DNA from: Nosocomiicoccus ampullae
Lineage (GTDB): Bacteria; Bacillota; Bacilli; Staphylococcales; Salinicoccaceae
Assembly: GCF_001696685.1 (NCBI RefSeq)
Contig: NZ_MBFG01000004.1
Location: forward strand, 86,802 to 150,801
Direction: 5' to 3'
Length of the DNA: 64,000 nucleotides
Shown here: positions 8,485 through 17,432 of the stretch, piece after piece
Position numbering within the stretch: the stretch's first letter is position 1
Layout of the letters: every line of letters begins with the position of its first letter
The notes under the pieces: generated by a model
What the model was told of the DNA's origin: nothing
Database searches by the model: none
What the model saw: the letters and a program-made list of their open reading frames with translations, nothing else
Position numbers and translations under genes: made by a program

Positions 8485-8871
8485 ATGATCCTCGATTATA
8501 GAAATATTCCATACGAACAACTCGATTCAAACATCCCTATTGGCCGAGGGATGATTAAGTGGATGCCGTTTGCAACGATGCCTGAACAATACGAAAATGT
8601 AAATCAAATGATTCAAAATCAATTAAAAAAAGAGTATCCAAAGTTAACAGATGACGCACTTCAACATAATGAGCGCATGCTGCAATCATTGCTCGGTAAA
8701 AGAGCCATTATTCGGTATTGGGCGAATGGGTATGAGATGATGATTGAATGTACGGTAGAAAGTATTATCAAAGAAACGAATATGATTATGGTGAATAAAG
8801 ATAATTCTCTACTCCCGATTTATTTTTATCACATTTATGAGGTTGAACAAGGTAGTAATTTATGGGCATAA
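8485..8871 (+). CDS. YolD-like protein, SOS-controlled
   Basis: A 128-residue protein with GRGMIKWMPFATMPEQYE near residue 20, the mark of the YolD-like family. Its relatives often sit beside Y-family polymerase genes (UvrX/YqjW type) and are DNA-damage inducible. No polymerase gene is adjacent here; it stands alone. The start at 8485 is nine bases after AGGAG; the ATG at 8476 abuts that ribosome binding site. The LexA box in its promoter supports a DNA-damage role, whose biochemistry is unknown. Confidence 0.8.
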   Translation: MILDYRNIPYEQLDSNIPIGRGMIKWMPFATMPEQYENVNQMIQNQLKKEYPKLTDDALQHNERMLQSLLGKRAIIRYWANGYEMMIECTVESIIKETNMIMVNKDNSLLPIYFYHIYEVEQGSNLWA

Positions 8872-8898
8872 AAAAGTGGCGCCTGAAAGGTGCCACTT
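8869..8898 (-). terminator. Terminator, mainly for the minus-strand gene
   Basis: Stem AAGTGGCGCCT (8874-8884) with AGGTGCCACTT (8888-8898). The A run on its left gives a T run for minus-strand transcripts arriving from the YhgE/Pip gene. Confidence 0.8.
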
Positions 8899-8906
8899 AA
8901 TTGGTT

Positions 8907-10601
8907 CTATGACTCTAATCGACTGAGTCGACTTGTAAGAGCTTTGTATTTTGGTGATTTTTCTTTTATCCAGAATAGTAATAAGATAAATAACATCGCA
9001 CTCACAAGCATTGCGAGTAATACGTATATGACTGTACTGAATTCGTGATCGAATGCCTGGTTGAATATTGCTGTTCTGTAACCGATGACTGTATAAGACA
9101 TTGGTAAGAATTCATATAGTTTTTGGTAAATCGCGTTTGTCGTTTCGATTGGGAATGTTCCCCCACTCGCTGATAATTGAACGATGAGTAAGATGATACT
9201 TAAGAATTTACCGAAGTTACCGAATAATGTAACTAACGCACCAATCATCGTAATAGATAATAATGCCCATACATAGTTGAGTAGGAAGAATCTCCAGTTA
9301 CTACCGATATCGACTTGCATAATGAAGTCAACGACAATCGTAATGAGTGATGAGATGATTAATGCATGTACCATATATAGGAGCATACGGCTGACCCATG
9401 CTTTAAATACACCAGTATGTTCATCAAATATTTTGTTGTTTGGATAGACGACGTTAAACGTAATTGATCCAATGAATAAGCTAATTGCAACGATTAACGG
9501 TGCAAAGCTTTGTCCGTAGTTTTGAGTCTTAACTACGTTATTCGTTTCTAAATGAACGGGTTGTGCGATATCTTTTGCACCCGCTTCAGTAAACGCTAGG
9601 TTTTCTTCCTCGATTTTATCGAGTACTTTTTTAAATTGCGTATTAATTTCGTTTAATGAGTCTGAAAGCTGTTGTGAACCTTGTTGTAACTCACCTAAAC
9701 CGTTATTTAATTGTCCCATTCCATTAGCTAATTCGTTCGCGCCATTTGCTGCTTCGCTTGCTCCTTGAGCAAGTTGATTTGCTCCACCACTTATTTCGCC
9801 AGCACCTTGCTCTAATTGACCTTGTGCCTGGACGAGCTGTTGTCCTGCAGGACCTAAGTTTGGTGCAATTTGCTCTAGTTGTGCAGTCATTTGTTGCTCA
9901 CCTTGGTAGAGCTGACCAGCTCCTCCACTTAACTGATTTGCACCATCATTGAGTTGTCCGATACCATTGTTTAATTCATTTGCTCCTTGAGATAGTTGTC
10001 CTGAAGCGTTATGTGCTTCAATAAGACCAGCATTTAATTCATCTGCTCCATCTGTCAGTTGCTGAATTGCATCTTGCGCGTCTTTACTGTCTGACTCTAC
10101 AGAGTTTAGTTGATCGACAATCGCTGTAATATAATTATCAGTAATTTCTTTACGTACTTCTTCGATAATGAAATGTCCTACTTGCTCTGACATGAGAGAA
10201 CCGATGAAGTTATGTCCAGGGTTTAAGTTCAGAGACATTTCAACTTGCTCAGGATTATCCGTTAAGAAGGACATCGCTTTTTTAGACGTGTCTTCAGGAA
10301 TCAAGATATATCCGTACGTATCTCCTTTTTGTAACGCTTTTTTCGCAGTATCTAAATCAGTAAACTGCCAATCTAAACGATCTTCCTCTTTTAATTCTTC
10401 TATTAAAGAATCACCGACATGGATTTCCTCGTGACCTTTGTCTTCGTTTACGATGTGAAATTTCATCTCTTCAGTATTTTCATATGGATTCCACATTGCA
10501 CCTAAAAAGATAACAGCATATATAAATGGAAGTGTTGAAACGACTAGAAGAGAAATTAATAACACAGGCGTTTTCCGTATAAACTTAAAATCTCTTAACA
10601 T
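8907..10601 (-). CDS. YhgE/Pip-family membrane protein
   Basis: A 564-residue protein with an N-terminal membrane helix (about 13-35), an extracellular region and five to six C-terminal helices from about residue 370, the layout of YhgE/Pip proteins (phage-infection protein and EsaA-like type VII accessory proteins). Residues 185-330 are a regular coil of Gly/Ala/Asn/Leu/Gln heptads (QLNDGANQLSGGAGQL and similar). AAAGGTGA precedes the ATG. The neighbouring divergent TetR regulator probably controls it, as is common for this family. Substrate and role are uncertain; it could be an ABC-2-like exporter. Confidence 0.85.
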   Translation of the reverse strand: MLRDFKFIRKTPVLLISLLVVSTLPFIYAVIFLGAMWNPYENTEEMKFHIVNEDKGHEEIHVGDSLIEELKEEDRLDWQFTDLDTAKKALQKGDTYGYILIPEDTSKKAMSFLTDNPEQVEMSLNLNPGHNFIGSLMSEQVGHFIIEEVRKEITDNYITAIVDQLNSVESDSKDAQDAIQQLTDGADELNAGLIEAHNASGQLSQGANELNNGIGQLNDGANQLSGGAGQLYQGEQQMTAQLEQIAPNLGPAGQQLVQAQGQLEQGAGEISGGANQLAQGASEAANGANELANGMGQLNNGLGELQQGSQQLSDSLNEINTQFKKVLDKIEEENLAFTEAGAKDIAQPVHLETNNVVKTQNYGQSFAPLIVAISLFIGSITFNVVYPNNKIFDEHTGVFKAWVSRMLLYMVHALIISSLITIVVDFIMQVDIGSNWRFFLLNYVWALLSITMIGALVTLFGNFGKFLSIILLIVQLSASGGTFPIETTNAIYQKLYEFLPMSYTVIGYRTAIFNQAFDHEFSTVIYVLLAMLVSAMLFILLLFWIKEKSPKYKALTSRLSRLES

Positions 10602-10652
10602 TTAATCACCTTTACTTTTTAATTTCCGTCAAAATGATGAGTACAATAAAAC

Positions 10653-10681
10653 ATTATAATACGCAGTGAGTCGAATTACAA
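10653..10681 (-). promoter_or_regulatory. Promoter of the YhgE/Pip gene
   Basis: On the minus strand TTGTAA (10681-10676) and TATAAT (10658-10653) are separated by 17 bases, about 50 bp ahead of the start codon. Confidence 0.65.
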
Positions 10682-10699
10682 GAATTTTAATCAACATAG

Positions 10700-10715
10700 T
10701 GTATAATATTATACA
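10700..10715. promoter_or_regulatory. Candidate TetR operator
   Basis: TGTATAATATTATACA is a perfect 16-bp palindrome between the divergent YhgE/Pip and TetR genes, covering a -10-like TATAAT for the regulator. Autoregulation through this site is inferred. Confidence 0.5.
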
Positions 10716-10739
10716 AAGAATAAAACAGGAGCGATAGAA

Positions 10740-11339
10740 ATGAAAAAAATGGATTTGCGAGTGATCAAGACGTTAAAACGTATCGATGAATCAATCGTCG
10801 AGCTACTTCGTGAGAAAAGTTTTGAAGATATCACGGTAAAAGACATTTGCGAACATGCGATGATTAACCGTGGAACATTTTATAGCCATTATAAAGATAA
10901 ATACGATCTCATTGACTCATATCAAAAAGAGTTAATGATTGGTGTGGAGGATGTGCTATATAGAAGTAAGGAAGTAACTCAAAAAGAAGAAGAAATGAAA
11001 AAGATACTTGAAGGGTTATTTGTATATATCGAAGACCATAAAGATAAAATATTCGCAACGGCAATTGCAGTCGGTCGATTACAATTTATAGAGGAGTTCT
11101 CAAAATATACGTATAAATTTTATGAGGCGAAACAAAAAGAGTATGGTATTACAATCGCTCAAGATAATTTTAGAAATTATCTTATTACGTATATGTCCAA
11201 TGCACATATCGGTATTATACATCGTTGGTTAGAAGGTGGTTGTAAAGAATCGCCAAAAGAGATGGCTAATATCGTAGAGAAAATTACAGTGAACGGAATT
11301 TTTAAATCACTTTTAGTAAATGAAGAATTAGTTATATAA
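10740..11339 (+). CDS. TetR/AcrR-family transcriptional regulator
   Basis: A 199-residue regulator. The N-terminal helix-turn-helix is clear (SFEDITVKDICEHAMINRGTFYSHYKDKYDLI, given here as residues 21-52), followed by a helical ligand-binding domain of the DhaS-like type, where GIIHRWLEGGCKESPKEM is typical. It is divergent from the YhgE/Pip gene and separated by 138 bp holding a palindrome, so it most likely represses that gene and itself. The inducer is unknown. Confidence 0.85.
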   Translation: MKKMDLRVIKTLKRIDESIVELLREKSFEDITVKDICEHAMINRGTFYSHYKDKYDLIDSYQKELMIGVEDVLYRSKEVTQKEEEMKKILEGLFVYIEDHKDKIFATAIAVGRLQFIEEFSKYTYKFYEAKQKEYGITIAQDNFRNYLITYMSNAHIGIIHRWLEGGCKESPKEMANIVEKITVNGIFKSLLVNEELVI

Positions 11340-11341
11340 AG

Positions 11342-11366
11342 GAGTGCCTAGAAGGTGCTCTTTTTT
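11342..11366 (+). terminator. Terminator of the TetR gene
   Basis: Stem GAGTGCC / GGTGCTC (two G-U pairs) closed by TAGAA and followed by six T residues. Confidence 0.7.
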
Positions 11367-11517
11367 ATATACATTTTAATTATTCAAAAAAATTAAAATC
11401 TTTTAACTATTTCATGAAAAGGTATTGTAAACGGAGAGAAAAAGGTATACGATACTTAAATGACTCATATCAATTTTATAAAAATGAATGTCAAAAATAA
11501 GAAAAGGAGGAGTCAAT

Positions 11518-12963
11518 ATGTCCAACAATGAAATGGACCGTGGTCTAAAAGCACGTCACGTCTCTATGATTGCGATTGGTGGTGCGATTGGAACAGGGTT
11601 GTTTGTCGCGACAGGTGGTGTAATATCTCAAGCTGGACCCGGAGGGGCTTTACTTGCATATTTAATTATCGGTGTCATGCTTTACTTTTTAATGAGTACT
11701 ATCGGGGAGCTTGCGACGTTTTATCCAGTGTCAGGTGCATTTAGTGCGTTCTCGACGCGTTTTATCGATCCATCGGTTGGGTTTGCAATCGGTTGGTTAT
11801 ATTTAATTATCGGCGTATTAGTATCTGCGGTTGACATAATCGTTGCTGCAAACGTAATTACGTTTTGGGAAGCGATGCAGTTTCTTTCACCATTTGGCTG
11901 GAGTATCGTATTTTTCATTATCATCGTATTACTAAATATATTTACAGTAAAACTTTATGGTGAAGCGGAATATTGGCTTTCTCTTATAAAAGTTACTACG
12001 ATTTTTGTATTTATCGTATTCGGTGTGTTAATGATTTTTGGAATCCTTGGTGGTGAAACGTACGGCTTTAAAAACTACACAATTGGAGAAGCTCCGTTCG
12101 TTGGTGGCTTTGCTGGATTCTTTAGTGTACTACTTATAGCTGGTTTCTCTGTCGGAGGTACTGAAGTTGTTGCAGTCACTGCTGGAGAATCTGACGAACC
12201 AGAAAAATCGATGCCTAAAGCAGTAAAGCAAGTGTTTTGGAGAATACTTATATTCTATATCGGTTCAATTGCAGTCATTTCAGCGATTTTACCATACACA
12301 GATCCGATGTTATTAAACGAATCCGGATCAGTAAACCAAAGTCCATTTACAATTGTTTTCGATAGAATTGGTATTGCATTTGCTGCGTCTGTCATAAACG
12401 CAGTTGTTTTAACAGCATTACTTTCAGCATCGAACTCGATGTTATACACAGCAAGTAGAATGTTATATTCACTCGCAAATAATAAGCAAGCACCAGCATT
12501 TTTAGGAAAAGTTAACGAACGTACACGTTCTCCGCTTTCAGCGGTCATTACAGTAATCGTTGCCGTGTTTTTAATTATTGTATTTTCTAACTTCAAAGAA
12601 AATGCGATTTTCTTCTTATTAGAACTCGTTGGATCGCTGATCATTGTGGTTTGGGGCTCTAACGTTTGGGCGCAAATTCGATTACGTAAAGCAATCAAAG
12701 TACAAGGAAAAAATGTAGAAGACGTCTTACCATTTGTCGGTAAAGGGTATGTGATTGGTAAAATAGTTGTGATTGGAGTGCTACTCTTACTATTCGCAGG
12801 TGGGGCTATTCCACACTTATTAAACTTAAACTTTAAAAATGTCTTTGGACATTTCTTACCGTTTATATTATTTGGAGCAGCAATTGTTATTCATAAGTTA
12901 ATAACAGGTAGTAAAATGGTCAAGCTGTCTGAGATAGACTTAGAACGTAAACGCACAGAATAA
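11518..12963 (+). CDS. APC-family amino acid permease
   Basis: A 481-residue transporter with about 12 membrane helices. The N-terminal GLKARHVSMIAIGGAIGTGLF motif (residues 8-28) is the substrate-binding signature of the amino-acid/polyamine/choline superfamily. FSVGGTEVVAVTAGESDEPEKSMP in helix 6 is typical of the AAT subfamily, which includes lysine permease LysP. Lysine as substrate is a guess. ATG 11518 follows AAAAGGAGGAG, so the upstream start at 11488 is rejected. It is monocistronic with its own terminator. No riboswitch is seen in the 150-bp leader. Confidence 0.85.
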   Translation: MSNNEMDRGLKARHVSMIAIGGAIGTGLFVATGGVISQAGPGGALLAYLIIGVMLYFLMSTIGELATFYPVSGAFSAFSTRFIDPSVGFAIGWLYLIIGVLVSAVDIIVAANVITFWEAMQFLSPFGWSIVFFIIIVLLNIFTVKLYGEAEYWLSLIKVTTIFVFIVFGVLMIFGILGGETYGFKNYTIGEAPFVGGFAGFFSVLLIAGFSVGGTEVVAVTAGESDEPEKSMPKAVKQVFWRILIFYIGSIAVISAILPYTDPMLLNESGSVNQSPFTIVFDRIGIAFAASVINAVVLTALLSASNSMLYTASRMLYSLANNKQAPAFLGKVNERTRSPLSAVITVIVAVFLIIVFSNFKENAIFFLLELVGSLIIVVWGSNVWAQIRLRKAIKVQGKNVEDVLPFVGKGYVIGKIVVIGVLLLLFAGGAIPHLLNLNFKNVFGHFLPFILFGAAIVIHKLITGSKMVKLSEIDLERKRTE

Positions 12964-12967
12964 TCTT

Positions 12968-12998
12968 AAAGAGTACTGATCTTTCAGTACTCTTTTTT
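12968..12998 (+). terminator. Terminator of the permease gene
   Basis: A perfect 12-bp stem AAAGAGTACTGA / TCAGTACTCTTT around TCTT, then a T run. Confidence 0.9.
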
Positions 12999-13010
12999 AG
13001 AGGTGAAACG

Positions 13011-13766
13011 ATGATTATTACGACGCCATTAAAGTACGATGCAGCACTGCGCGATGAGACTATTGAGTTAGGAAAAAAGTACAATATAGAATTTGTTGAG
13101 CGTTATAAACAAAGCGTGAAACAACTAAGGTCTAGAAGTAACGATATACTCATTATCGGAAAAGAAAAAGTACAGTATATATCAGAAGAAGGTACATTCA
13201 CGTATCATCCGAATTTTGCTCAAGTCCGATTACGACGCTTACTAAAAGGTGAAGACGATCCATTTTTAGAAGCCACAAATCTAAGAAAGAACGATAAAAT
13301 ATTGGACTGCACAATGGGACTCGCATCAGACAGCTTAATCGCAGCCCATGTAACGGATAGTGTTACATCTCTCGAGTCCGTTCGTAGCATATATTTGACT
13401 GTGTCTATAGGGTTAATAAAATATCGCTATACGTTACAACAATTAGAGAAGGCTTCAAAGCGTTTAACAACATATAATGTAGACGCATATTCATACTTAA
13501 AAGAACAACCAGAAAATAGTTATGACGTCGTCTATTTCGACCCGATGTACGATGAAGCGGTACAATCTGAAGGTATAGACTCATTAAAGCAACATGCAAA
13601 CTATGCAAATTTAACAGAAGAAGTAATTGAAGAGGCAAAACGTGTGGCAGCTAAAAGAGTTGTTTTAAAAGCGCATTATAATAGTCCCTTATTTAAACAA
13701 TTTGGATTTATGCAATGCATTCGTAAAAACACCGTATCGCATTATGGAGTTTTACTCACATCATAA
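13011..13766 (+). CDS. RsmJ-like class I methyltransferase
   Basis: A 251-residue SAM-dependent methyltransferase. The SAM-binding loop is DCTMGLASDS and the catalytic-type motif is YFDPMYDE, a pairing seen in RsmJ (16S rRNA m2G1516) and related Bacillus YpiP-like proteins. The rRNA target is inferred by family; a short form of the fold with a divergent C-terminus could act elsewhere. AGGTGAAACG precedes the ATG, which sits 18 bp past the permease terminator stem. Confidence 0.75.
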   Translation: MIITTPLKYDAALRDETIELGKKYNIEFVERYKQSVKQLRSRSNDILIIGKEKVQYISEEGTFTYHPNFAQVRLRRLLKGEDDPFLEATNLRKNDKILDCTMGLASDSLIAAHVTDSVTSLESVRSIYLTVSIGLIKYRYTLQQLEKASKRLTTYNVDAYSYLKEQPENSYDVVYFDPMYDEAVQSEGIDSLKQHANYANLTEEVIEEAKRVAAKRVVLKAHYNSPLFKQFGFMQCIRKNTVSHYGVLLTS

Positions 13767-13901
13767 AGACTTTATTTTTCCTTCATACGTTTAATAATAG
13801 AATCGATCGATATTAATCTGTATAATGGAAATTGATATAATATTTCGTTTGCAATAGTTATTTTGAAGTGCATAAAAGAATTTAAATTTAAGGAGATTAT
13901 T

Positions 13902-14774
13902 ATGAAGATAGCATACATTATCGATAGTACAGCGGATCTCGATCCAGCTTATGAAAATCACCCAGATATTTATCGAGTGAGTCTTCACGTGACATATGAA
14001 AATGGCGACGTGATTGAGGACTCTAAAGATGAAACTAAAATTCAAGAATTTTACAGAAGGTTAAAAAAAGAAAAGACGCCACCAAAGTCATCACAGCCAT
14101 CGCCTCAAGCGTTTATGGACGTATTAGATAAAATCGTCGAAAAAGGCTATGACGCAGTGATTGGTATTACTTTATCTGCAAAACTTAGTGGAACGTTCCA
14201 AACGATGCAGATGATTATGGAAGAATATAAAGACAAGATTCAAGTGTATCCAATCAACTCTGAAAACACATCTTACGTCATCGGTAGTATGGTCGAACAA
14301 GCGATGGAACTTGATGAATCAGGTGTTGAAATTGACAAGATTATCGAGCACTTAAAGTGGGTGGCAAGTGAATCAGAGGTATATTTACTCGTTAAAGATT
14401 TACACAACCTTGTAAAAGGTGGTCGTCTCGGTTCTGCATCGGCAGTTCTCGGCTCGTTATTACGCATTCGTCCAATTATGAAGTTTGATAACGATGAAGG
14501 CGTTAAGTTATACGAAAAAGTACGCACAGATCGTCGAGTCATGGCGAAATGGGTTGAAATATTAGTTGAAAAGTATGAACGCTTTAAAGGGAATTTAGAT
14601 GTTGTAGTTGTTCACGGTGATGTGGAACAAGACGCATTAAAAATTGTTGAAAACTTTAAAGAAAAGTTCCCGGATATTAAATACCACGTCTATTACCTAG
14701 GAACAGTACTTGGAGTACATGGTGGTAATGGCGCAATTGGTATGGCATTTATTCCAAATCAATACGAAAAATAA
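13902..14774 (+). CDS. DegV-family fatty-acid-binding protein
   Basis: A 290-residue protein of the DegV/FakB family, which holds a fatty acid for phosphorylation by FakA kinase. Visible marks are IIDSTADL at the start, the SSQPSPQAF loop, GITLSAKLSGTF, and a C-terminal GTVLGVHGGNGAIG. ATG 13902 is nine bases after AAGGAG; an earlier ATG at 13863 lacks one. No FakA gene is nearby. It ends at a strong terminator. Confidence 0.85.
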   Translation: MKIAYIIDSTADLDPAYENHPDIYRVSLHVTYENGDVIEDSKDETKIQEFYRRLKKEKTPPKSSQPSPQAFMDVLDKIVEKGYDAVIGITLSAKLSGTFQTMQMIMEEYKDKIQVYPINSENTSYVIGSMVEQAMELDESGVEIDKIIEHLKWVASESEVYLLVKDLHNLVKGGRLGSASAVLGSLLRIRPIMKFDNDEGVKLYEKVRTDRRVMAKWVEILVEKYERFKGNLDVVVVHGDVEQDALKIVENFKEKFPDIKYHVYYLGTVLGVHGGNGAIGMAFIPNQYEK

Positions 14775-14778
14775 TATA

Positions 14779-14814
14779 AAAGGCACGTTTCCTAAACTTA
14801 GGGAACGTGCCTTT
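14779..14814. terminator. Bidirectional terminator
   Basis: A 16-bp stem (14779-14794 with 14799-14814, one G-U pair) around AACT between converging genes. Confidence 0.85.
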
Positions 14815-14818
14815 GTTA

Positions 14819-15166
14819 TTATTTTCTTAATGATGCTAAGAAACTTAAAATTGAAAGTGATGCTAGTTTAAGTGATGATTTTGACTCGTCAAAGCTATCT
14901 CCAGCTAAGTAGTGCTTTACAGCTGCCGCACTCATAACGATCGATGCCATTAACGAACCGAGGCGTCCGAATGTTTTACTAACTAGTGATAAGCTCATTA
15001 ACACTGCGCCGACACTTTCTAAGTAGCCAGCAATTAACATTTCTCTAGAGTTTACATTGAATTTTTTCTCAAAGTCTTCTCCAAGTTCACCGTTCGCTCT
15101 TACTTTATTTACACCTGACTGGTAGATGTTTGATGCAACGTACCAGTTAATAATATGTCTAAACAT
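14819..15166 (-). CDS. Small membrane protein, possibly DoxX-like
   Basis: A 115-residue protein with three hydrophobic stretches (about 43-60, 66-85 and 98-112). The opening helix FRHIINWYVASNIYQSG and the LIAGYLESVGAVLMSL segment loosely recall DoxX-like proteins, but I cannot assign the family firmly. AAGGAG lies nine bases before the ATG. It appears monocistronic. Confidence 0.6.
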   Translation of the reverse strand: MFRHIINWYVASNIYQSGVNKVRANGELGEDFEKKFNVNSREMLIAGYLESVGAVLMSLSLVSKTFGRLGSLMASIVMSAAAVKHYLAGDSFDESKSSLKLASLSILSFLASLRK

Positions 15167-15230
15167 AATTGTCCACTCCTTCTAATTGTCTATTATACAA
15201 TGTATCCAATTCATACGTATGTTAAACGCT

Positions 15231-16211
15231 CTAAAACAAAATTAATACAAAATATGTAATAATCGATAGTAAACTCGATGTGACTAAGAGAGATACCATC
15301 GGTGCTTTTGCTTTGTTAAAGAGAGTTTTAAACGAAACGTTTAAACCGAGGCCAACCATTGCCATAATCATAAAGAACTTCGCTATTTCGTCAACGATAC
15401 TCGACACATTGCTCGGAATATCTATAAACGTATTGACGACAGCAAGTAATAAAAAGCCGATTAAAAAATATGGGAAATTCACTTTTTGTCTATCATTCGT
15501 GCTGTTATTTCGCTTTGACCATATGTACATTAATGCAAAGCTCACCGGCACGAGTAAAAATACACGAGACAATTTTGCGAGTAACGCATACGCGAGACTA
15601 TCGTCACTTACTCCACCTGCTAATACGACTTGTGCAATTTCATGTAAGCTGATTCCAGCCCACATGCCGTACACTGTGTCTGTCATTGAAACGACCGGGT
15701 ATAAGAATGTGTAAATGAGTGCGAAAAACGTCCCGACGAGCGATATTAAACCGATGCTAATCGCTGTGTCTTCTTCATCACTTTTAATAATCGACGATAC
15801 CGCACCGATCGCAGCGGCACCGCATATGCCTGTACCAAATCCAAGTAATAACGCGATGTCTTCATTACCTTTAAGTAGCTTATTGATGAACATTAATGGG
15901 AACACACTAAAAAGAATTACGAAAACACCACCGACGAGTAGCCATAGACCATCAGTTGCGATTGTATATAAGTTAAGTTTTAGTCCGTATAAAATAATCG
16001 CGACACGTAGTAACTTTTTAGATACGAACGTAATGCCGTCGGATAATAGTTCTGGGTAACCTAGAGTATTTCTGTAAATCATAGAGATAATAATCGCAAT
16101 TGCAAGCGCTCCAATACTCGATAGTAACGGTAGTTGAGCGAGTATATAACTGATTGAAGCAATTAGTATTGTAAATAAAATGCCATATGTAAATAACTTT
16201 TTATTTTTCAT
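15231..16211 (-). CDS. YeiH/YadS-family putative sulfate exporter
   Basis: A 326-residue protein with about 10 membrane helices. The segment VAIILYGLKLNL and the central GFGTGICGAAAIGAVSSII are signatures of the conserved YeiH family, proposed to export sulfate or related anions. GGAGGGGG lies just ahead of the ATG. Upstream, two CTATACTT copies flank an AT-rich inverted repeat (16224-16260), a possible operator. Family function is poorly tested, so the substrate is tentative. Confidence 0.85.
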   Translation of the reverse strand: MKNKKLFTYGILFTILIASISYILAQLPLLSSIGALAIAIIISMIYRNTLGYPELLSDGITFVSKKLLRVAIILYGLKLNLYTIATDGLWLLVGGVFVILFSVFPLMFINKLLKGNEDIALLLGFGTGICGAAAIGAVSSIIKSDEEDTAISIGLISLVGTFFALIYTFLYPVVSMTDTVYGMWAGISLHEIAQVVLAGGVSDDSLAYALLAKLSRVFLLVPVSFALMYIWSKRNNSTNDRQKVNFPYFLIGFLLLAVVNTFIDIPSNVSSIVDEIAKFFMIMAMVGLGLNVSFKTLFNKAKAPMVSLLVTSSLLSIITYFVLILF

Positions 16212-16340
16212 AGGTTCCCCCTCCTATACTTAATATTATAATCTAATAATATCTATACTTGGTCAACATGTTAAATGTGTTATAACGTAGCTTTAATATG
16301 ATAAACTAGAACTGTTAACACTCATAAAGGAGACATCTAT

Positions 16341-17003
16341 ATGAAAGTCGCACTATTTGATTTTGACGGAACACTTTATCCATATGAAACGTTCCAAACA
16401 CTTCGATACCATATGCGTGACAATCCAAAATATAAAAAGTACTATAAACACTTTGTTCGTCGCTTTGCACCGACGTATTTTGGGCACAAATTAAAACTCG
16501 TTCCAGAACTCCAATTTCAAAATAAAGCATTAGAATCCTATATTTATGCATTTAAAGGTGCTTCTAAAGATGAAGTGGAGACATTTTTCAGTGAAGTCGG
16601 AGAAGCGATGAGAGAACAGTTAAACCAAACGGTGGTCGAAAGGCTACAATGGTTACGTGATAACGACTACTATACGATTTTAATTTCAGGTGCATTTCAA
16701 CCGATGTTAAAGGCGATGTTTAAAGATGAATTTAGCCACATTATCGGTTCAGAAGTGAATTACAATAAGAAGGGCGTCCTATCGACTAAAATACCATTTG
16801 TACGAGTATTTGGTGCGAGGAAAATCGATTTAATTCGTAACCATTTAAAACATAAAAATATCGACTGGGATAAAAGCCATGCATATAGCGATAGTGCGAC
16901 GGATTTAAGCATGTTAAAGCTCGTAGGGCATCCAGTCGTAGTGAAACCAGATACGAACCTTAAAATCATCGCAAATAAAAATGGATGGGAAATTTTAAAT
17001 TAA
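16341..17003 (+). CDS. HAD-IB family phosphatase
   Basis: A 220-residue haloacid-dehalogenase hydrolase of subfamily IB. Motif I is DFDGT (residues 7-11), motif II is LISGAF, and motif III is YSDSATDLSMLKLVGHPVVV, typical of this subfamily. The helical cap spans about residues 20-95. It likely removes phosphate from a small metabolite; the substrate is unknown. AAAGGAG precedes the ATG, and the next gene starts 12 bp after the stop, so the two form an operon. Confidence 0.8.
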   Translation: MKVALFDFDGTLYPYETFQTLRYHMRDNPKYKKYYKHFVRRFAPTYFGHKLKLVPELQFQNKALESYIYAFKGASKDEVETFFSEVGEAMREQLNQTVVERLQWLRDNDYYTILISGAFQPMLKAMFKDEFSHIIGSEVNYNKKGVLSTKIPFVRVFGARKIDLIRNHLKHKNIDWDKSHAYSDSATDLSMLKLVGHPVVVKPDTNLKIIANKNGWEILN

Positions 17004-17015
17004 AGGATGATAATT

Positions 17016-17345
17016 ATGTCATTAATAAACATCAATGAATCAGAACTATATCCGACAGAGTCATTCGGACCAGCGGTCGAAGGTACGTTAATTTATAATG
17101 TACAAGGACAAGCAGAGTGGGAAGGTGCATTCATTACAACGAATGAACGTCTTATAATGAATGTCAATATGAACGGTGAAGCATACCGCAGAGTATTTGA
17201 TTATAAAGATATTAAAGACGTATATCAGAATGAGCACGGGCTATTTATTGAATTCCCTGAAGGTATGGGGAAAATCGCACTCGTAGAGACGAAAACAGGC
17301 AAAGAAGAGACATTTGTTGAATATGTTAAAAAGAAGTTAGGTTAA
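17016..17345 (+). CDS. Small PH-like (YokE-type) protein
   Basis: A 109-residue, beta-rich cytoplasmic protein. The run GAFITTNERLIMNVN followed by RVFDYKDIKDV resembles bacterial PH-like domains of the YokE type, which end in one helix (here FVEYVKKKLG). No enzymatic motif is seen and the function is unknown. ATG 17016 is chosen for its spacing to AAAGGA. It follows the HAD gene closely. Confidence 0.55.
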   Translation: MSLININESELYPTESFGPAVEGTLIYNVQGQAEWEGAFITTNERLIMNVNMNGEAYRRVFDYKDIKDVYQNEHGLFIEFPEGMGKIALVETKTGKEETFVEYVKKKLG

Positions 17346-17432
17346 CTTAAAAAAGATAAGTTCTAGGCTTTTATAACGATATTGAGACATATATAATAAT
17401 AATTGAATATGAAATAGGGAGATCGATTCAAT

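Noticed and set aside
11367..11517. Lysine riboswitch or T-box ahead of the amino-acid permease
   Set aside because: The leader is short and has no recognisable aptamer or T-box sequence; only an AT-rich inverted repeat.
12255..12698. 147-codon minus-strand frame inside the permease gene
   Set aside because: A shadow frame opposite a transporter with clear family motifs; no ribosome binding site or homology pattern.
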